Notes: a model not told the origin generated them from the sequence alone. A DNA stretch of 64,000 nucleotides from Microbacterium terrisoli (GCF_030866805.1 NZ_CP133019.1:2418001-2482000), one strand, 5' to 3'; shown: positions 41,584-51,555, counted from the stretch's first letter. A program made the numbers and translations.

Positions 41584-43356
41584 ATGATGGTGATGGATGC
41601 CGCGACCAGGACACGATCGAACGTGTCGGAGGTGAAAGACGCCGCCCACCCCACAGTGCTGATCATCGGCGGCGGAATCAACGGGGTCGGCACCTTCCGC
41701 GAGCTTGCGCTGCAGGGAGTGGATGTCACGCTGGTCGAGCGGGGAGACTACGCGTCGGGCGCTTCCAGCGCCTCTTCCCACATGATCCACGGCGGCATCC
41801 GCTACCTCGAAAACGGTGAGTTCCGGCTCGTGCGCGAGGCGGTGCACGAGCGCAACGGCCTGCTGAAGATCGCGCCGCACTACGTCAAGCCGTTGGAGAC
41901 GACGATCCCGATCTTCAAGACCTTCTCGGGGATCGTGGCAGCGCCGATGCGCTTCCTCACGCACAAGCAGAAGTCGACCGTCGAGCGCGGCGCCTTCCTG
42001 ATCAAGCTGGGGCTGACGATCTACGATTCGTTCTCGCGCGACGGCGGCACCGTGCCGCGCCACCGCTTCCACGGGCGCAAGAAGTCGCTGCAGCAGCTGC
42101 CCCGGCTCAACCGCGGAGTGAAGTACACGGCGACGTACTTCGACGCCTCGGTGCACGAGCCGGAGCGCCTTGCGCTGGACGTGCTGGGCGATGGGCTCTC
42201 CACCGGCCCGCATGCGCGGGCCGCCAACTACCTCGAGGCCGTCGGAGTGCACGACGGTGCAGTGCGCGTTCGCGATGCTCTCACCGGCGACGAGTTCGAG
42301 CTCACGCCCGACGTGGTCATCAACACCAGCGGACCGTGGACCGACCTGACCAACGAGACACTCGGCGAGCAGACGCGGTACATGGGGGGCACGAAGGGCT
42401 CGCACATCGTGCTGAACCATCCGGATCTTCTGGCCGCATGCGCCGGCCGCGAGCTGTTCTTCGAGAACTCCGATGGGCGGATCGTGCTGATCTACCCGCT
42501 GCGCGGCAAGGTGATGGTGGGAACCACCGACATCGATGCCGACATCCGCGAGCCCATTCGCTGCACCGAAGAAGAGATCGACTACTTCATCGACCTGGTC
42601 GCGCACGTCTTTCCCGACATCGCGATCGACCGCTCGCAGATCGTCTATCGGTTCTCGGGGGTGCGCCCGCTGCCGCGGCACGAAGACACCCAGCCGGGCT
42701 TCGTCTCGCGCGACTATCGCATCGTGCCGTCCAAGCCGCGGGGGCTGAACGGCAAGACGGTGTTCAGCCTGGTCGGCGGCAAGTGGACGACGTTCCGCGC
42801 CGTCGCCGAGCACCTGGCGAACGAGACCCTCGAGCACCTCGGCTGGCCGCGCACGGTCAGCACCGAGGGCTTGGCGATCGGCGGAGGCCGGGACTACCCG
42901 CGCACCGACGCCGCACGCTACGAATGGATCATCGCGCACGCCGGCGTCGTGCCGGCTCCGCGCGTGGCGCGGCTGCTGGCGCGGTACGGCACGCGGGCCA
43001 CCGACGTGATCGCCTATCTGGAGGCCAACGGCGACGACGCGCTCCAGGGCACCGATGAGTTCAGCGCACAGGAAGTGCGCCACATGGCCGAGACCGAGCA
43101 GGTGGTGCACCTGCAGGACGTGCTCCTGCGCCGCAGCAGCTCGGCCTTCGACGGACTGGCCACCGCGCTGGTCATCGATGAGGTGGCCCGCGTGCTCGCC
43201 GAGGCGCTGCAGTGGGACGATGAGCGCATGCGCGCCGAGATCGCCGACTGCCGCCAGGTGATGACCGACGTCCACGGTGTGCGGCTGGAGCCTTCCGGCC
43301 TGCTCTCCTCGGACGGCGGCCCGACCGCATCCGCACCCCGAAGCGGGCGGGGGTGA
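41584..43356 (+). CDS. glpD: Glycerol-3-phosphate dehydrogenase (FAD-dependent)
   Basis: Membrane-associated flavoenzyme oxidising glycerol-3-phosphate to dihydroxyacetone phosphate and passing electrons to quinone. The 590-residue protein has the dinucleotide-binding IIGGGINGVGTFRELALQG at about residue 27, SGASSASSHMIHGGIRYLE with the substrate-site residues, GTKGSHIVLNHPDL and the C-terminal DUF-like helical domain with FSLVGGKWTTFR. ATG at 41584 follows GAGCGGAG; ATG at 41593 is possible. The divergent SorC gene, candidate operator and glpK 97 bases downstream define a glycerol operon. Confidence 0.95.
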   Translation: MMVMDAATRTRSNVSEVKDAAHPTVLIIGGGINGVGTFRELALQGVDVTLVERGDYASGASSASSHMIHGGIRYLENGEFRLVREAVHERNGLLKIAPHYVKPLETTIPIFKTFSGIVAAPMRFLTHKQKSTVERGAFLIKLGLTIYDSFSRDGGTVPRHRFHGRKKSLQQLPRLNRGVKYTATYFDASVHEPERLALDVLGDGLSTGPHARAANYLEAVGVHDGAVRVRDALTGDEFELTPDVVINTSGPWTDLTNETLGEQTRYMGGTKGSHIVLNHPDLLAACAGRELFFENSDGRIVLIYPLRGKVMVGTTDIDADIREPIRCTEEEIDYFIDLVAHVFPDIAIDRSQIVYRFSGVRPLPRHEDTQPGFVSRDYRIVPSKPRGLNGKTVFSLVGGKWTTFRAVAEHLANETLEHLGWPRTVSTEGLAIGGGRDYPRTDAARYEWIIAHAGVVPAPRVARLLARYGTRATDVIAYLEANGDDALQGTDEFSAQEVRHMAETEQVVHLQDVLLRRSSSAFDGLATALVIDEVARVLAEALQWDDERMRAEIADCRQVMTDVHGVRLEPSGLLSSDGGPTASAPRSGRG

Positions 43357-43399
43357 CCGCGCCTCAGCATCCCCGACCTCGCACCACACCCGAACCCAC

Positions 43400-43415
43400 C
43401 CCGCCGACCGGCGGG
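43400..43415 (+). terminator. Weak hairpin between glpD and glpK
   Basis: CCCGCC/GGCGGG with loop GACC, 43 bases after the glpD stop. Too short to be a sure terminator; it may only reduce read-through. Confidence 0.3.
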
Positions 43416-43453
43416 CGTGAGGCCAAATCATCTGACAATGGAGTTTGATTACC

Positions 43454-44968
43454 GTGAGCGACTATGTCATCGCCATCGACCAGGGTACGACCTCGAGTCG
43501 TGCGATCATCTTCGACAAGGCAGGGTCGATCATCTCGGTCGGCCAGCTCGAGCATGAGCAGATCTTCCCCAAGCCCGGGTGGGTCGAGCACAATCCGATG
43601 GAGATCTGGAACAACACCCGCGAAGTGATCGGTCAGGCGCTCAGCCGCGCCAACCTCACCCGTCACGACATCGCGGCCGTGGGCATCACCAATCAGCGCG
43701 AGACCGCTGTGGTGTGGGACAAGAACACCGGCGAACCTGTCTACAACGCGATCGTGTGGCAGGACACCCGGACGCAGAGCATCGTCGACGACCTCGGACG
43801 CGACGGCGGACCCGAGCGGTTCAAGGATGTGGTCGGACTTCCGCTGGCGACGTACTTCTCGGGCACGAAGATCAAGTGGATCCTCGACAACGTGGCCGGT
43901 GCCCGTGAGCGCGCCGAAGCCGGAGACCTGTACTTCGGCAACACCGACAGCTGGGTGCTGTGGAACCTCACCGGCGGCGTCAACGGAGGCGTGCACGCCA
44001 CCGACGTGACCAATGCCAGCCGCACGATGTTCATGGATCTGACGACGCTGCAGTGGCGGCAGGACATCCTCGACGTCTTCGGGGTGCCGCTGTCGATGAT
44101 GCCCGAGATCCGCAGCTCGTCCGAGGTCTACGGCACCGTCGAACCGAACAGCCTGCTGCGCGAGGTCCCGGTGGCGGGCATCCTCGGCGACCAGCAGGCG
44201 GCCACGTTCGGTCAGGCGGCCTTCCGCAGCGGCGAGGCGAAGAACACCTACGGCACCGGCAACTTCCTGATCTTCAACACGGGCGAGGAGATCGTCCACT
44301 CCAAGAACGGGCTGCTGACCACGGTGGGCTACAAGCTCGGCGACGCGGCGCCGCACTACGCTCTGGAGGGCTCGATCGCCGTCACCGGCTCGCTGGTGCA
44401 GTGGTTGCGCGACAACCTCGGGATCATCTCCTCGGCCCCCGACATCGAACAGCTCGCGCTGAGCGTGGAAGACAACGGCGGAGCGTACTTCGTGCCGGCC
44501 TTCTCGGGCCTGTTCGCCCCGTACTGGCGCGCAGACGCGCGCGGTGCGCTGGTGGGACTGACCCGCTTCGTCAACAAGGGGCACATCGCCCGTGCGGCGT
44601 TGGAGGCCACGGCCTTCCAGACCCGCGAGGTGCTGGATGCCGTCAACGCCGACTCCGGCGTTCCGCTGACCGAGCTCAAGGTGGACGGCGGCATGACCGC
44701 CAACGACGTGCTGATGCAGTTCCAGGCCGACATCCTCGATGTTCCGGTGGTGCGCCCGGTCGTGGCCGAGACCACCGCACTGGGTGCCGCGTACGCGGCA
44801 GGGCTCGCGGTCGGCTTCTGGAACGACCAGGACGAGCTGCGCGGCAACTGGCAGGAGGACCGGCGCTGGGTGCCCCAGATGGATCCCGCTGAGCGCGACC
44901 GCCTGCTGCGCAACTGGAAGAAGGCCGTCACCAAGACGTTCGACTGGGTCGACGACGACGTGAAGTGA
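43454..44968 (+). CDS. glpK: Glycerol kinase
   Basis: ATP-dependent phosphorylation of glycerol to glycerol-3-phosphate. The 504-residue FGGY kinase starts [18 protein letters not shown] and has GVTNQRET-type [18 protein letters not shown], the catalytic-aspartate region [18 protein letters not shown] and the C-terminal [15 protein letters not shown]. The length matches the family. GTG at 43454 is preferred to TTG at 43445 because GGAG lies 10 bases upstream of the GTG but only 2 from the TTG. It feeds glpD upstream. Confidence 0.96.
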   Translation: MSDYVIAIDQGTTSSRAIIFDKAGSIISVGQLEHEQIFPKPGWVEHNPMEIWNNTREVIGQALSRANLTRHDIAAVGITNQRETAVVWDKNTGEPVYNAIVWQDTRTQSIVDDLGRDGGPERFKDVVGLPLATYFSGTKIKWILDNVAGARERAEAGDLYFGNTDSWVLWNLTGGVNGGVHATDVTNASRTMFMDLTTLQWRQDILDVFGVPLSMMPEIRSSSEVYGTVEPNSLLREVPVAGILGDQQAATFGQAAFRSGEAKNTYGTGNFLIFNTGEEIVHSKNGLLTTVGYKLGDAAPHYALEGSIAVTGSLVQWLRDNLGIISSAPDIEQLALSVEDNGGAYFVPAFSGLFAPYWRADARGALVGLTRFVNKGHIARAALEATAFQTREVLDAVNADSGVPLTELKVDGGMTANDVLMQFQADILDVPVVRPVVAETTALGAAYAAGLAVGFWNDQDELRGNWQEDRRWVPQMDPAERDRLLRNWKKAVTKTFDWVDDDVK

Positions 44969-44982
44969 CGCGCCCTCCGACC

Positions 44983-45022
44983 AAGGGGGTGGACCCGCCG
45001 CGCTCGGCGGGTCCACCCCCTT
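44983..45022. terminator. Bidirectional terminator between glpK and the IclR gene
   Basis: Perfect 18-base arms (44983-45000 and 45005-45022) around a CGCT loop, ending in TTCGT. It lies between convergent genes, 14 bases after glpK and 26 from the IclR stop. Confidence 0.9.
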
Positions 45023-45048
45023 CGTCGATCCTGCCGCGTCCGACCGGG

Positions 45049-45819
45049 TCAGGAAGCGTCGTCCACGCGCGGTGGCCACACGGCGCAACCCAGCTCGCGC
45101 GAGATGTTGCGGGCCGCCTCGCGCAGATCGTTCAGCGCGCTGGTCTCGGGCGGCCATTGCGTGGAGGGCATCACGATCGACACGGCGGCGATCACCCGCG
45201 CGCTGCGGTCGGCCACCGGGGCTGCGACCGAGGACTCCCCCAGCACCGCCTCGTCCTGCTCCACGCCCAGTCCGCGGTCGGCCACCCGCGCGAGCTCGAG
45301 GCGGATCTCGCTCGGGTCGGTGAGGGTCGCGTTGCTCAGACTCGGCAGCGGCATCGCCAGCACGTCGTCGGCCAGCTCCGGGTCGTAGGCCAGCAGCACC
45401 TTGCCCAGAGCCGAGGCGTGCACAGGGATCACGATGCCGGTCTCGAGCATCTGCTGGCTCTCATCGGGCCGCCGGTTGTGGTGGATGATGATGACCTCGC
45501 GCCCGAGGGAGACCCCCAGTCGCACAGCGCACCCCGTACGGCGGGCGAGCTCCTGCGTCCACCGCATCGCGCGCGCACGCACCTCCAGGCTCTCCAGATA
45601 CACGCTGGACAGCTTCAGCAGCGCCGGCCCCAGCATGTACCGGCGCCCATCGCTCTCGCGGGCGACCAGGCCGTGCGTCTGGAGCGACTTGACGATCCCA
45701 TGCACCGTCGAGGCCGGCAGATCCACGGCCTCGGCCAGCTCGCTGATGCCGAGGTGGCGCGCGCCCTGCAGGCACTGCAGGATCATCGCCGCACGATCGA
45801 TCGCCTGGATCATCGTCAT
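45049..45819 (-). CDS. IclR-family regulator next to dhaKLM
   Basis: A 256-residue regulator with a winged HTH (ILQCLQGARHLGISELAEAVDLPASTVHGIVKSLQ, about 12-45) and the IclR effector domain (VIPVHASALGKVLLAYDP, AAPVADRSARVIAAVSIV). It is divergent from dhaK across a 126-base gap containing the TTCGACA-T-TGTCGAA palindrome on the dhaK promoter. Dihydroxyacetone or glycerol as effector is an inference from position; the related GylR regulates glycerol genes in Streptomyces. ATG at 45819 follows GGGAGG. It converges on glpK. Confidence 0.9.
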   Translation of the reverse strand: MTMIQAIDRAAMILQCLQGARHLGISELAEAVDLPASTVHGIVKSLQTHGLVARESDGRRYMLGPALLKLSSVYLESLEVRARAMRWTQELARRTGCAVRLGVSLGREVIIIHHNRRPDESQQMLETGIVIPVHASALGKVLLAYDPELADDVLAMPLPSLSNATLTDPSEIRLELARVADRGLGVEQDEAVLGESSVAAPVADRSARVIAAVSIVMPSTQWPPETSALNDLREAARNISRELGCAVWPPRVDDAS

Positions 45820-45866
45820 CGCCTCCCGCCGCGCCGGTCCTCGTCGACCCCGGTCATCATCGCATC

Positions 45867-45895
45867 TTGACACGCGCACGATGTCGCGGGATATT
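45867..45895 (+). promoter_or_regulatory. dhaK promoter
   Basis: TTGACA at 45867-45872 (perfect consensus), 17-base spacer, GATATT at 45890-45895. The -10 touches the palindrome at 45894-45908. Confidence 0.7.
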
Positions 45896-45908
45896 CGACA
45901 TTGTCGAA
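45894..45908. promoter_or_regulatory. Candidate IclR operator
   Basis: Perfect 15-base palindrome TTCGACA-T-TGTCGAA placed on the downstream edge of the dhaK -10 box and over the predicted start of transcription, so binding would repress. TTCG/CGAA arms are common in IclR-family sites. Confidence 0.65.
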
Positions 45909-45945
45909 CAGTTTTCGAAGATACACGCAAGGAGGCGTGCCCGTC

Positions 45946-46944
45946 ATGAAGAAACTCATCAACGGTGTCGAGGATGTCGTCACCGATGCTTTGATCGGAA
46001 TCCAGGCTGCCCACCCGGAGCTGCGCGTGGACCACGCCAACCGCGTCGTATTCCGAGGCGACGCTCCGCGAGCGGGAAAGGTCGGGGTGATCTCGGGCGG
46101 TGGATCGGGGCACGAACCGCTGCACGGCGGTTTCGTGGGCTTCGGAATGCTGGATGCCGCGTGCGCGGGTGAGATCTTCACCTCGCCCACGCCCGACCAG
46201 ATGATGGCGGCCACCACGGGAGTGGACGGCGGCGCCGGCGTGCTGCACATCGTGAAGAACTACACCGGAGATGTCATGAACTTCGACATGGCCGCAGAGA
46301 TGGCGGCGGCGGAGTCGGGCGTGAAGGTCGAGACCGTCGTGGTGGACGACGACGTCGCGGTGCAGGACTCGCTGTACACGGCCGGGCGTCGTGGAGTGGG
46401 TCTGACGGTGCTGCTGGAGAAGATAGTGGGAGCTGCCGCCGAGTCGGGTCGTGACCTCGCCGCCGTGGCGCAGATGGCGCGCGATGTGAACGCCGCCGGC
46501 CGCTCGATGGGCATCGCCCTGACCAGCTGCACCGTGCCGGCCGCAGGAAAGCCCACGTTCGATCTGCCCGATGACCAGATGGAGGTGGGCATCGGCATCC
46601 ACGGCGAACCTGGGCGACGCCGCGTGCCGCTGGCGCCTGCGCGCGAGGTCGCGCAGATGCTCGCCGAGCCGGTGCTGGCCGACCTCGACTTCACGGGAGC
46701 CCCCACCATCGTGATGCTCAACGGCATGGGTGCCACTCCCCTGCTGGAGCTGTATCTGATGTACGGAGAGGTCGCCCGCATCCTCGAGACCGCCGGGGTG
46801 AGCATCGCCCGCAACCTGGTGGGCAATTACATCACATCGCTGGACATGGCCGGGTGCTCGCTGACGGTGCTGCGCGCCACCGACGACATGCTGAAGCTGT
46901 GGGACGCACCGGTGAGCACTCCCGGGCTGCGCTGGGGGATGTGA
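45946..46944 (+). CDS. dhaK: Dihydroxyacetone kinase subunit DhaK
   Basis: Substrate-binding subunit of the PEP-dependent dihydroxyacetone kinase. The 332-residue protein has [15 protein letters not shown] (about 45-60), the hemiaminal-forming histidine in [11 protein letters not shown] (about 217) and the normal DhaK length. Dihydroxyacetone is bound covalently there and phosphorylated by DhaL. AAGGAGG lies about 10 bases before ATG at 45946; GTG at 45937 is too close to it. First gene of dhaK-dhaL-dhaM, spacing 4 bases to dhaL. Confidence 0.95.
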   Translation: MKKLINGVEDVVTDALIGIQAAHPELRVDHANRVVFRGDAPRAGKVGVISGGGSGHEPLHGGFVGFGMLDAACAGEIFTSPTPDQMMAATTGVDGGAGVLHIVKNYTGDVMNFDMAAEMAAAESGVKVETVVVDDDVAVQDSLYTAGRRGVGLTVLLEKIVGAAAESGRDLAAVAQMARDVNAAGRSMGIALTSCTVPAAGKPTFDLPDDQMEVGIGIHGEPGRRRVPLAPAREVAQMLAEPVLADLDFTGAPTIVMLNGMGATPLLELYLMYGEVARILETAGVSIARNLVGNYITSLDMAGCSLTVLRATDDMLKLWDAPVSTPGLRWGM

Positions 46945-46948
46945 GGTT

Positions 46949-47590
46949 ATGACGGACCTGATCGATGTGGGCGATCTGATCGCCTGGCTGCACCGCTTCC
47001 GAGACGTCATCGCGGAGAACCGCACCTACCTCACCGAGCTGGACTCGGCGATCGGCGATGCTGACCACGGCACGAACATGGCGCGGGGCATGGATGCCGT
47101 GGTCGCCAAACTGGATCCGGCCCCGGCCACCGTCGCCGACCTGTTCAAGAAGGTCGGGATGACGCTGGTGACCTCGGTGGGCGGTGCCAGCGGACCGCTG
47201 TACGGCACCTTCTTCCTGCGCATGGGCGCGGCGGTCGGCAGCGACACCCAGCTGGACGGCCAAGAGCTCGCCGGTGCCCTGCGTGCAGGCCTGGACGGCA
47301 TCGTGGCACGCGGCAAGGCCGAGGCCGGCGACAAGACCATGTACGACGCCCTGCAGCCGGCGATGGACGCTCTGGACTGGGCCCTGGACGGCGACGCGTC
47401 GCTGGCGGTGGCCCTCCGACAGTCGGCGGCAGCGGCGGCCAAGGGGCGAGACGCGACCATTCCGCTGGTGGCGCGCAAGGGCCGGGCCAGCTATCTGGGC
47501 GAGCGCAGTGCGGGTCACCTCGACCCCGGTGCGACCTCGGCGACGCTGCTCATGCAGGCTCTGGCCGACCAGGTGGCCGGCCAGGACTGA
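46949..47590 (+). CDS. dhaL: Dihydroxyacetone kinase subunit DhaL
   Basis: ADP-binding subunit that transfers phosphate to dihydroxyacetone on DhaK and is rephosphorylated by DhaM. The 213-residue helical protein has the metal-binding aspartates in [17 protein letters not shown] (about 31-47) and the [15 protein letters not shown] and DKTMYDAL segments. The ATG at 46949 starts 4 bases after dhaK and it ends 3 bases before the DhaM fusion gene, so the three genes are one operon. Confidence 0.95.
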   Translation: MTDLIDVGDLIAWLHRFRDVIAENRTYLTELDSAIGDADHGTNMARGMDAVVAKLDPAPATVADLFKKVGMTLVTSVGGASGPLYGTFFLRMGAAVGSDTQLDGQELAGALRAGLDGIVARGKAEAGDKTMYDALQPAMDALDWALDGDASLAVALRQSAAAAAKGRDATIPLVARKGRASYLGERSAGHLDPGATSATLLMQALADQVAGQD

Positions 47591-47593
47591 ATC

Positions 47594-50125
47594 GTGACCG
47601 GAATCGTCGCTGTCTCGCACAGCCGTGCGCTGGCCGAGGCGGCCGTGGCACTGGCATTGGAGATGGTCGCTGACGCTCCTCCGCGCATCGTGATCGCCGC
47701 CGGCACCGACGACGGACGCACCGGCACCGACGCGACGCGGGTGGCCGATGCGATCGTGGAGGCAGACGACGACGGAGTGGTGGTCATCATGGACCTCGGC
47801 TCGGCGGTGCTCAGCGCCGAGCTCGCCCTCGAGCTGCTGCCGCACCCGGTGCAGACCAGGCTGGTGGCGGCACCGTTCGTCGAGGGACTTCTGGCCGCCG
47901 CGGTGCGCGCCGCCGGAGGTGCCGGGCTCGACGAGGTCGCACGCGAGGCGACGGCCGCGCTGTCGGCGAAATCATCGCAGCTGGATGACTCACCCGGAGC
48001 CGGGCCGACCGGTGCGGATGACGCAGCGCACGCTCCGACGACACCCGAGGTTGCCGCGCCGAGCCCAGACGGCGGCGAGGGTGACGCGACCCGCGCGCAG
48101 GCGGTGCTGATCAACGCCGCAGGACTGCACGCACGACCGGCCGCCCAACTCGCGGCGGCGGCGGCGCGCTACGACGCCGACACGCGCATCTCGGTGCGAG
48201 ACGGGGCTTCGGTGCCGGCGGTCAGCCCCACGGGGCTTGCCACTCTGGCCGCCCGCGCCGGCGACACGGTGACCATCACCGCACGCGGCCCCGGCGCGGC
48301 CGCAGCCGTGCAGGCGCTGATCGCGCTGATCGAGAGCGGATTCGGCGAGGACGAGGCGGCACCGGCCGAACCGGAGCCGCAGACCGGGCGTGCTCACCCC
48401 GACCAGACACCGCGCAACGGTGAGGTCGGATCGGCCGCCGCAGAGGGGCGGGGCGTGAGCCCCGGACGCGTGCTGGGGACGGTGGCCCGCATGCCCGACC
48501 CGGTGCCCGAACCCGATCCCGATGCGCGTGTCGCCGTCGGCGACCGTGACGCGGCCGTGCGCCGGGTGTGGGATGCCTCGGCGCGCGTGGCAGCCCACCT
48601 GCAGGCCCGTGCACGAGACCACGAAGGCCCAGCCCGCGACATCCTCGCCGCCACCGAGGCGATGGCCGCCGATTCCGCCGTGCTCGACCGTGCCGCAGCC
48701 GCTGTCCGCGACGAGGGGGTCACACCCGAGCGGGCGGTGTGGACCGTCTTCAGCGACATCGCCGCGCAGCTGCATGCGCTCGGCGGCCTGCAGGCCGAGC
48801 GCGCCGGCGACGTCCGCGATATCCGCGGGCGGCTCGTGGCCGCGCTGACCGGGCAGGCCACCCCCGGCATCCCGGACCTGGACCATCCCTTCGTGCTGGT
48901 GGCCACCGATCTCGCCCCGGCAGACACGGCCGAGCTCACCACCCAGCGGTGCCTGGCGATCGTGACCGCCGAGGGCGGACCCACCTCGCACACGGCGATC
49001 CTGGCGCGCACGCTCGGCATCCCCGCCGTCGTGGCCTTCGCCGGCGCCACCGGTCTTCTCGACGGCATGACCGTGCTCGTGGACGGCTCGACCGGTGAGG
49101 TGATCGTCGATCCCACCCCCGCTCAGGCGGCGACCGCGACGACCGGCCCTGCCGGCGCTGCGGACTCGGCCGACGCGGCTGCGAAAGGCCCTGCGGTCAC
49201 CGCCGACGGCTCGCCGGTGGTGCTGCTGGCCAACATCGGAGAGCCGACCGAGGTGCCCGGTGCGGTCGCTTCCGGCGCGTCGGGAGTCGGGCTGTTCCGC
49301 ACCGAATTCGCCTTCCTCGGCCGTGACGAAGAACCGGACGTCGATGAGCAGGCGCATGTGTACGGCACGGTCCTGGCGGGGTTCTGCGGGCAGAAGGTCA
49401 TCATGCGGACCCTGGATGCCGGCTCCGACAAGCCGCTGCCGTTCCTCACCCCGAACGACGAGCCCAACCCCGCGCTGGGTGTGCGAGGGCTGCGCACGGC
49501 GCTCGCCCACCCGGAAGTGCTCGACGGGCAGCTGCGCGCCATCGCACAGGCAGTGCACGATGCAGCCGCGGCCTGCTCGCAGCCGACCGATGTCGGCGTC
49601 ATGGCGCCGATGATCGCCACCGCCGACGAGGCCGAGGCGTTCGCCGCACGCGCACGGGCCGCAGGCATCGCGCAGGTCGGCATCATGATCGAGACTCCCG
49701 CCGCCGCGCTCCTGGCCGAAGAGCTTCTGATCCACGTCGATTTCGCGAGTATCGGCACGAACGACCTGGCGCAGTACACTCTGGCCGCCGATCGCACCGT
49801 CGGTGCGCTGGCCGATCTGAACGACCCGTGGCAGCCGGCGGTGCTGCGGCTCGTGCAGGCCGCCGCGCAGGCGGGAGTGCGCACCGGCAAACCGGTGGGC
49901 GTGTGCGGTGAGGCCGCCGCCGACCCGCTGCTGGCCTGCGTGCTGGTCGGGATGGGGGTGACGAGCCTGTCGATGACGGCGCGGATGATCCCCGCCGTCG
50001 GCGCGAAGCTGCGCGCGGTCACCCGTGCGGCGTGCGAACGTGCGGCGGTGGCAAGTGCGGCCGCCGATTCGGCCGCGCACGCGCGGGATGCCGCGCGCGC
50101 CGTCCTGACGGCATCCCCCGCCTGA
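47594..50125 (+). CDS. dhaM: DhaM-HPr-EI multiphosphoryl transfer protein
   Basis: Supplies phosphate from PEP to DhaL. The 843-residue protein fuses three phosphotransfer modules. First is an EIIA-mannose-type DhaM domain (1-130) with His9 in AVSHSRAL. Second is an HPr domain (about 168-255) with His179 in AAGLHARPA. Third is an enzyme I domain (about 285-825) with His466 in GGPTSHTAIL, the PEP-site FRTEFAFLGR, and VCGEAAADP. The EI part looks complete, unlike the truncated EI of E. coli DhaM, so this chain could take phosphate directly from PEP without the general PTS. Ala/Asp-rich linkers join the modules. GTG at 47594. Confidence 0.9.
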   Translation: MTGIVAVSHSRALAEAAVALALEMVADAPPRIVIAAGTDDGRTGTDATRVADAIVEADDDGVVVIMDLGSAVLSAELALELLPHPVQTRLVAAPFVEGLLAAAVRAAGGAGLDEVAREATAALSAKSSQLDDSPGAGPTGADDAAHAPTTPEVAAPSPDGGEGDATRAQAVLINAAGLHARPAAQLAAAAARYDADTRISVRDGASVPAVSPTGLATLAARAGDTVTITARGPGAAAAVQALIALIESGFGEDEAAPAEPEPQTGRAHPDQTPRNGEVGSAAAEGRGVSPGRVLGTVARMPDPVPEPDPDARVAVGDRDAAVRRVWDASARVAAHLQARARDHEGPARDILAATEAMAADSAVLDRAAAAVRDEGVTPERAVWTVFSDIAAQLHALGGLQAERAGDVRDIRGRLVAALTGQATPGIPDLDHPFVLVATDLAPADTAELTTQRCLAIVTAEGGPTSHTAILARTLGIPAVVAFAGATGLLDGMTVLVDGSTGEVIVDPTPAQAATATTGPAGAADSADAAAKGPAVTADGSPVVLLANIGEPTEVPGAVASGASGVGLFRTEFAFLGRDEEPDVDEQAHVYGTVLAGFCGQKVIMRTLDAGSDKPLPFLTPNDEPNPALGVRGLRTALAHPEVLDGQLRAIAQAVHDAAAACSQPTDVGVMAPMIATADEAEAFAARARAAGIAQVGIMIETPAAALLAEELLIHVDFASIGTNDLAQYTLAADRTVGALADLNDPWQPAVLRLVQAAAQAGVRTGKPVGVCGEAAADPLLACVLVGMGVTSLSMTARMIPAVGAKLRAVTRAACERAAVASAAADSAAHARDAARAVLTASPA

Positions 50126-50128
50126 GCG

Positions 50129-51397
50129 CTACAGCTCCACACCCGGCTGCGACAGATACCGTGCCGTCGCCTCGGCACGACTCTGCACGTGCAGCTTGCG
50201 ATAGATGCGGCCCACGTGGAACTTCACCGTGTTCTCGCTGATGGACAGTTCGGCGGCGATCTCACGATTGCGACGGCCGGCGGCGAGTCGGCTCAGCACG
50301 TCGATCTCGCGCGGCCGCAGGCCCCACTCCACCGCACCCCCGGCGGCCGTCTGCGGCGGATCCAGGGGAATGACGATGGTGATGTGCGTCCCCCAGCCAC
50401 GCGTCGCATCCAGCTCGAAGCTGCCGCCCAGTGCGTGCACCCGTTGGCGCACGAGCTTCAGCTGCACCGCGTCACCGGTCGCGCCCCCGGCCCCGTCGTC
50501 ACGCACGTCGATCAGCAGGTTCGTGCCGTCGCAGTCCCATTGCACTCGCACGCGGCTGACCTCGGGGCTGTCCAGGAGGGCGAGGATCGAGCCGCGCACG
50601 GCGGCGCGAGCGCCGCGGGCCACCTCACTGGGCAGGGGCCGACCGTCCGCCGGCGGCTCGACGAATTCGACCTCCAGGTCTTGGTACCGCACGATCGGGC
50701 GAAGGTCCTCGCGCAGACGGGCGAATGCTCCCGCGACCGATTCCTGCGCCGAAGAGACCACGCGGTCCGCGGCGGTGCGCAGTGTGACCAGGCCCGCGGC
50801 GGCCAACGCGGTGGCCGACGCGCGCGCTGCCCGATCATCCAGATGCGATGCCCGCAGAGCGCCGAGGATCGACTCGAGCGTGGCCGAGTACTCGTCGGCG
50901 AGTTCGGTGACCGCCTCCAGCCGTTCGCCCGAAGTCGCCCGCTCGACGCGCAGAGCGCGAGGCAACGCGATATCCGTCGCGTTCTGGGTGGACTGGGCCA
51001 CCACGTTCCACAGATCCAGTGCCGCGGCCACGCCGCCGGGACGGGGGTGCGGCGCCACCAGGATCAGCGGCACACCGCCCCGCGACGTGAGCTGCAGAGC
51101 CTGAGCACGGTCGCCGCCGACGGCCCACGGCACACTGTGCGCGGTGCCCGGCCGCGCCGTTCGCTGCAGGTCGGCCAGCTCCGCAGGCGTGACGTGCTCG
51201 AAGGCGGTGAGGTCGCCGGCACCCTGGAGGCGTGCGCCGGCGGAGTCCAGCAGGAGGATGCCGAGCGCATCGTGGGCGACGAACGACATCAGCAACTGCG
51301 ACAGCCGGGCCGGCTGCGCGCGACCCGAGCCAGCAGTGACGGCTCCGGCGAGGCGGCGCAGAACACCGCCGACGGTCTGCATCTCGGCATCCGACAT
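50129..51397 (-). CDS. LuxR-type regulator fused to a histidine-kinase-like ATPase domain
   Basis: A 422-residue protein in three parts. The first is an N-terminal sensor-like region (1-165, GAF-like by eye: LSQLLMSFVAHDALGILLLDSAGARL). A dimerisation-and-ATPase region follows (165-345), with the kinase G1-type loop LLIDVRDDGAGGATGD and G2-type GWGTHITIVIPL. The last is a C-terminal GerE/LuxR DNA-binding HTH (about 360-415: GLRPREIDVLSRLAAGRRNREIAAELSISENTVKFHVGRIYRKL). The N-box asparagine is absent (SILALLDS) and no standard phosphoacceptor histidine motif is seen. A receiver domain is absent. It is divergent from fdhA. TACCGT 6 bases before ATG gives a leaderless start. Kinase activity is doubtful; the signal is unknown. 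Confidence 0.82.
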   Translation of the reverse strand: MSDAEMQTVGGVLRRLAGAVTAGSGRAQPARLSQLLMSFVAHDALGILLLDSAGARLQGAGDLTAFEHVTPAELADLQRTARPGTAHSVPWAVGGDRAQALQLTSRGGVPLILVAPHPRPGGVAAALDLWNVVAQSTQNATDIALPRALRVERATSGERLEAVTELADEYSATLESILGALRASHLDDRAARASATALAAAGLVTLRTAADRVVSSAQESVAGAFARLREDLRPIVRYQDLEVEFVEPPADGRPLPSEVARGARAAVRGSILALLDSPEVSRVRVQWDCDGTNLLIDVRDDGAGGATGDAVQLKLVRQRVHALGGSFELDATRGWGTHITIVIPLDPPQTAAGGAVEWGLRPREIDVLSRLAAGRRNREIAAELSISENTVKFHVGRIYRKLHVQSRAEATARYLSQPGVEL

Positions 51398-51409
51398 ATC
51401 CCCACGGTA
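51398..51409 (-). promoter_or_regulatory. Leaderless -10 box of the ATPase-LuxR gene
   Basis: TACCGT (complement of 51404-51409), GGGGAT, then ATG at 51397. Confidence 0.55.
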
Positions 51410-51426
51410 GGCCGCCGCCGCCCGTT

Positions 51427-51450
51427 GGTATAGGCGATCCCGCCCATACC
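51427..51450. promoter_or_regulatory. Palindrome between the ATPase-LuxR gene and fdhA
   Basis: Arms GGTATAGGCG (51427-51436) and CGCCCATACC (51441-51450) match at 9 of 10 positions around ATCC. It lies at the expected -35 region of the LuxR gene and about 105 bases before fdhA, a natural place for the LuxR protein to bind. Confidence 0.55.
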
Positions 51451-51555
51451 GAGGATGGCTCGCACGACGCGCCCGCGAGACACTGAGAGCGGATCGCCGT
51501 GGAGAACGCGACCATCCGCATGAGTGGGCGAAGAAGCCCGAGAATGGAGGTTGCT

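Noticed and set aside
43364..47025. Long open frames antisense to glpK and dhaK (to 45157 and 47025)
   Set aside because: High GC leaves few stops in shadow frames. glpK and dhaK motifs are clear, and only the last 256 codons of the second frame form a real gene (IclR).
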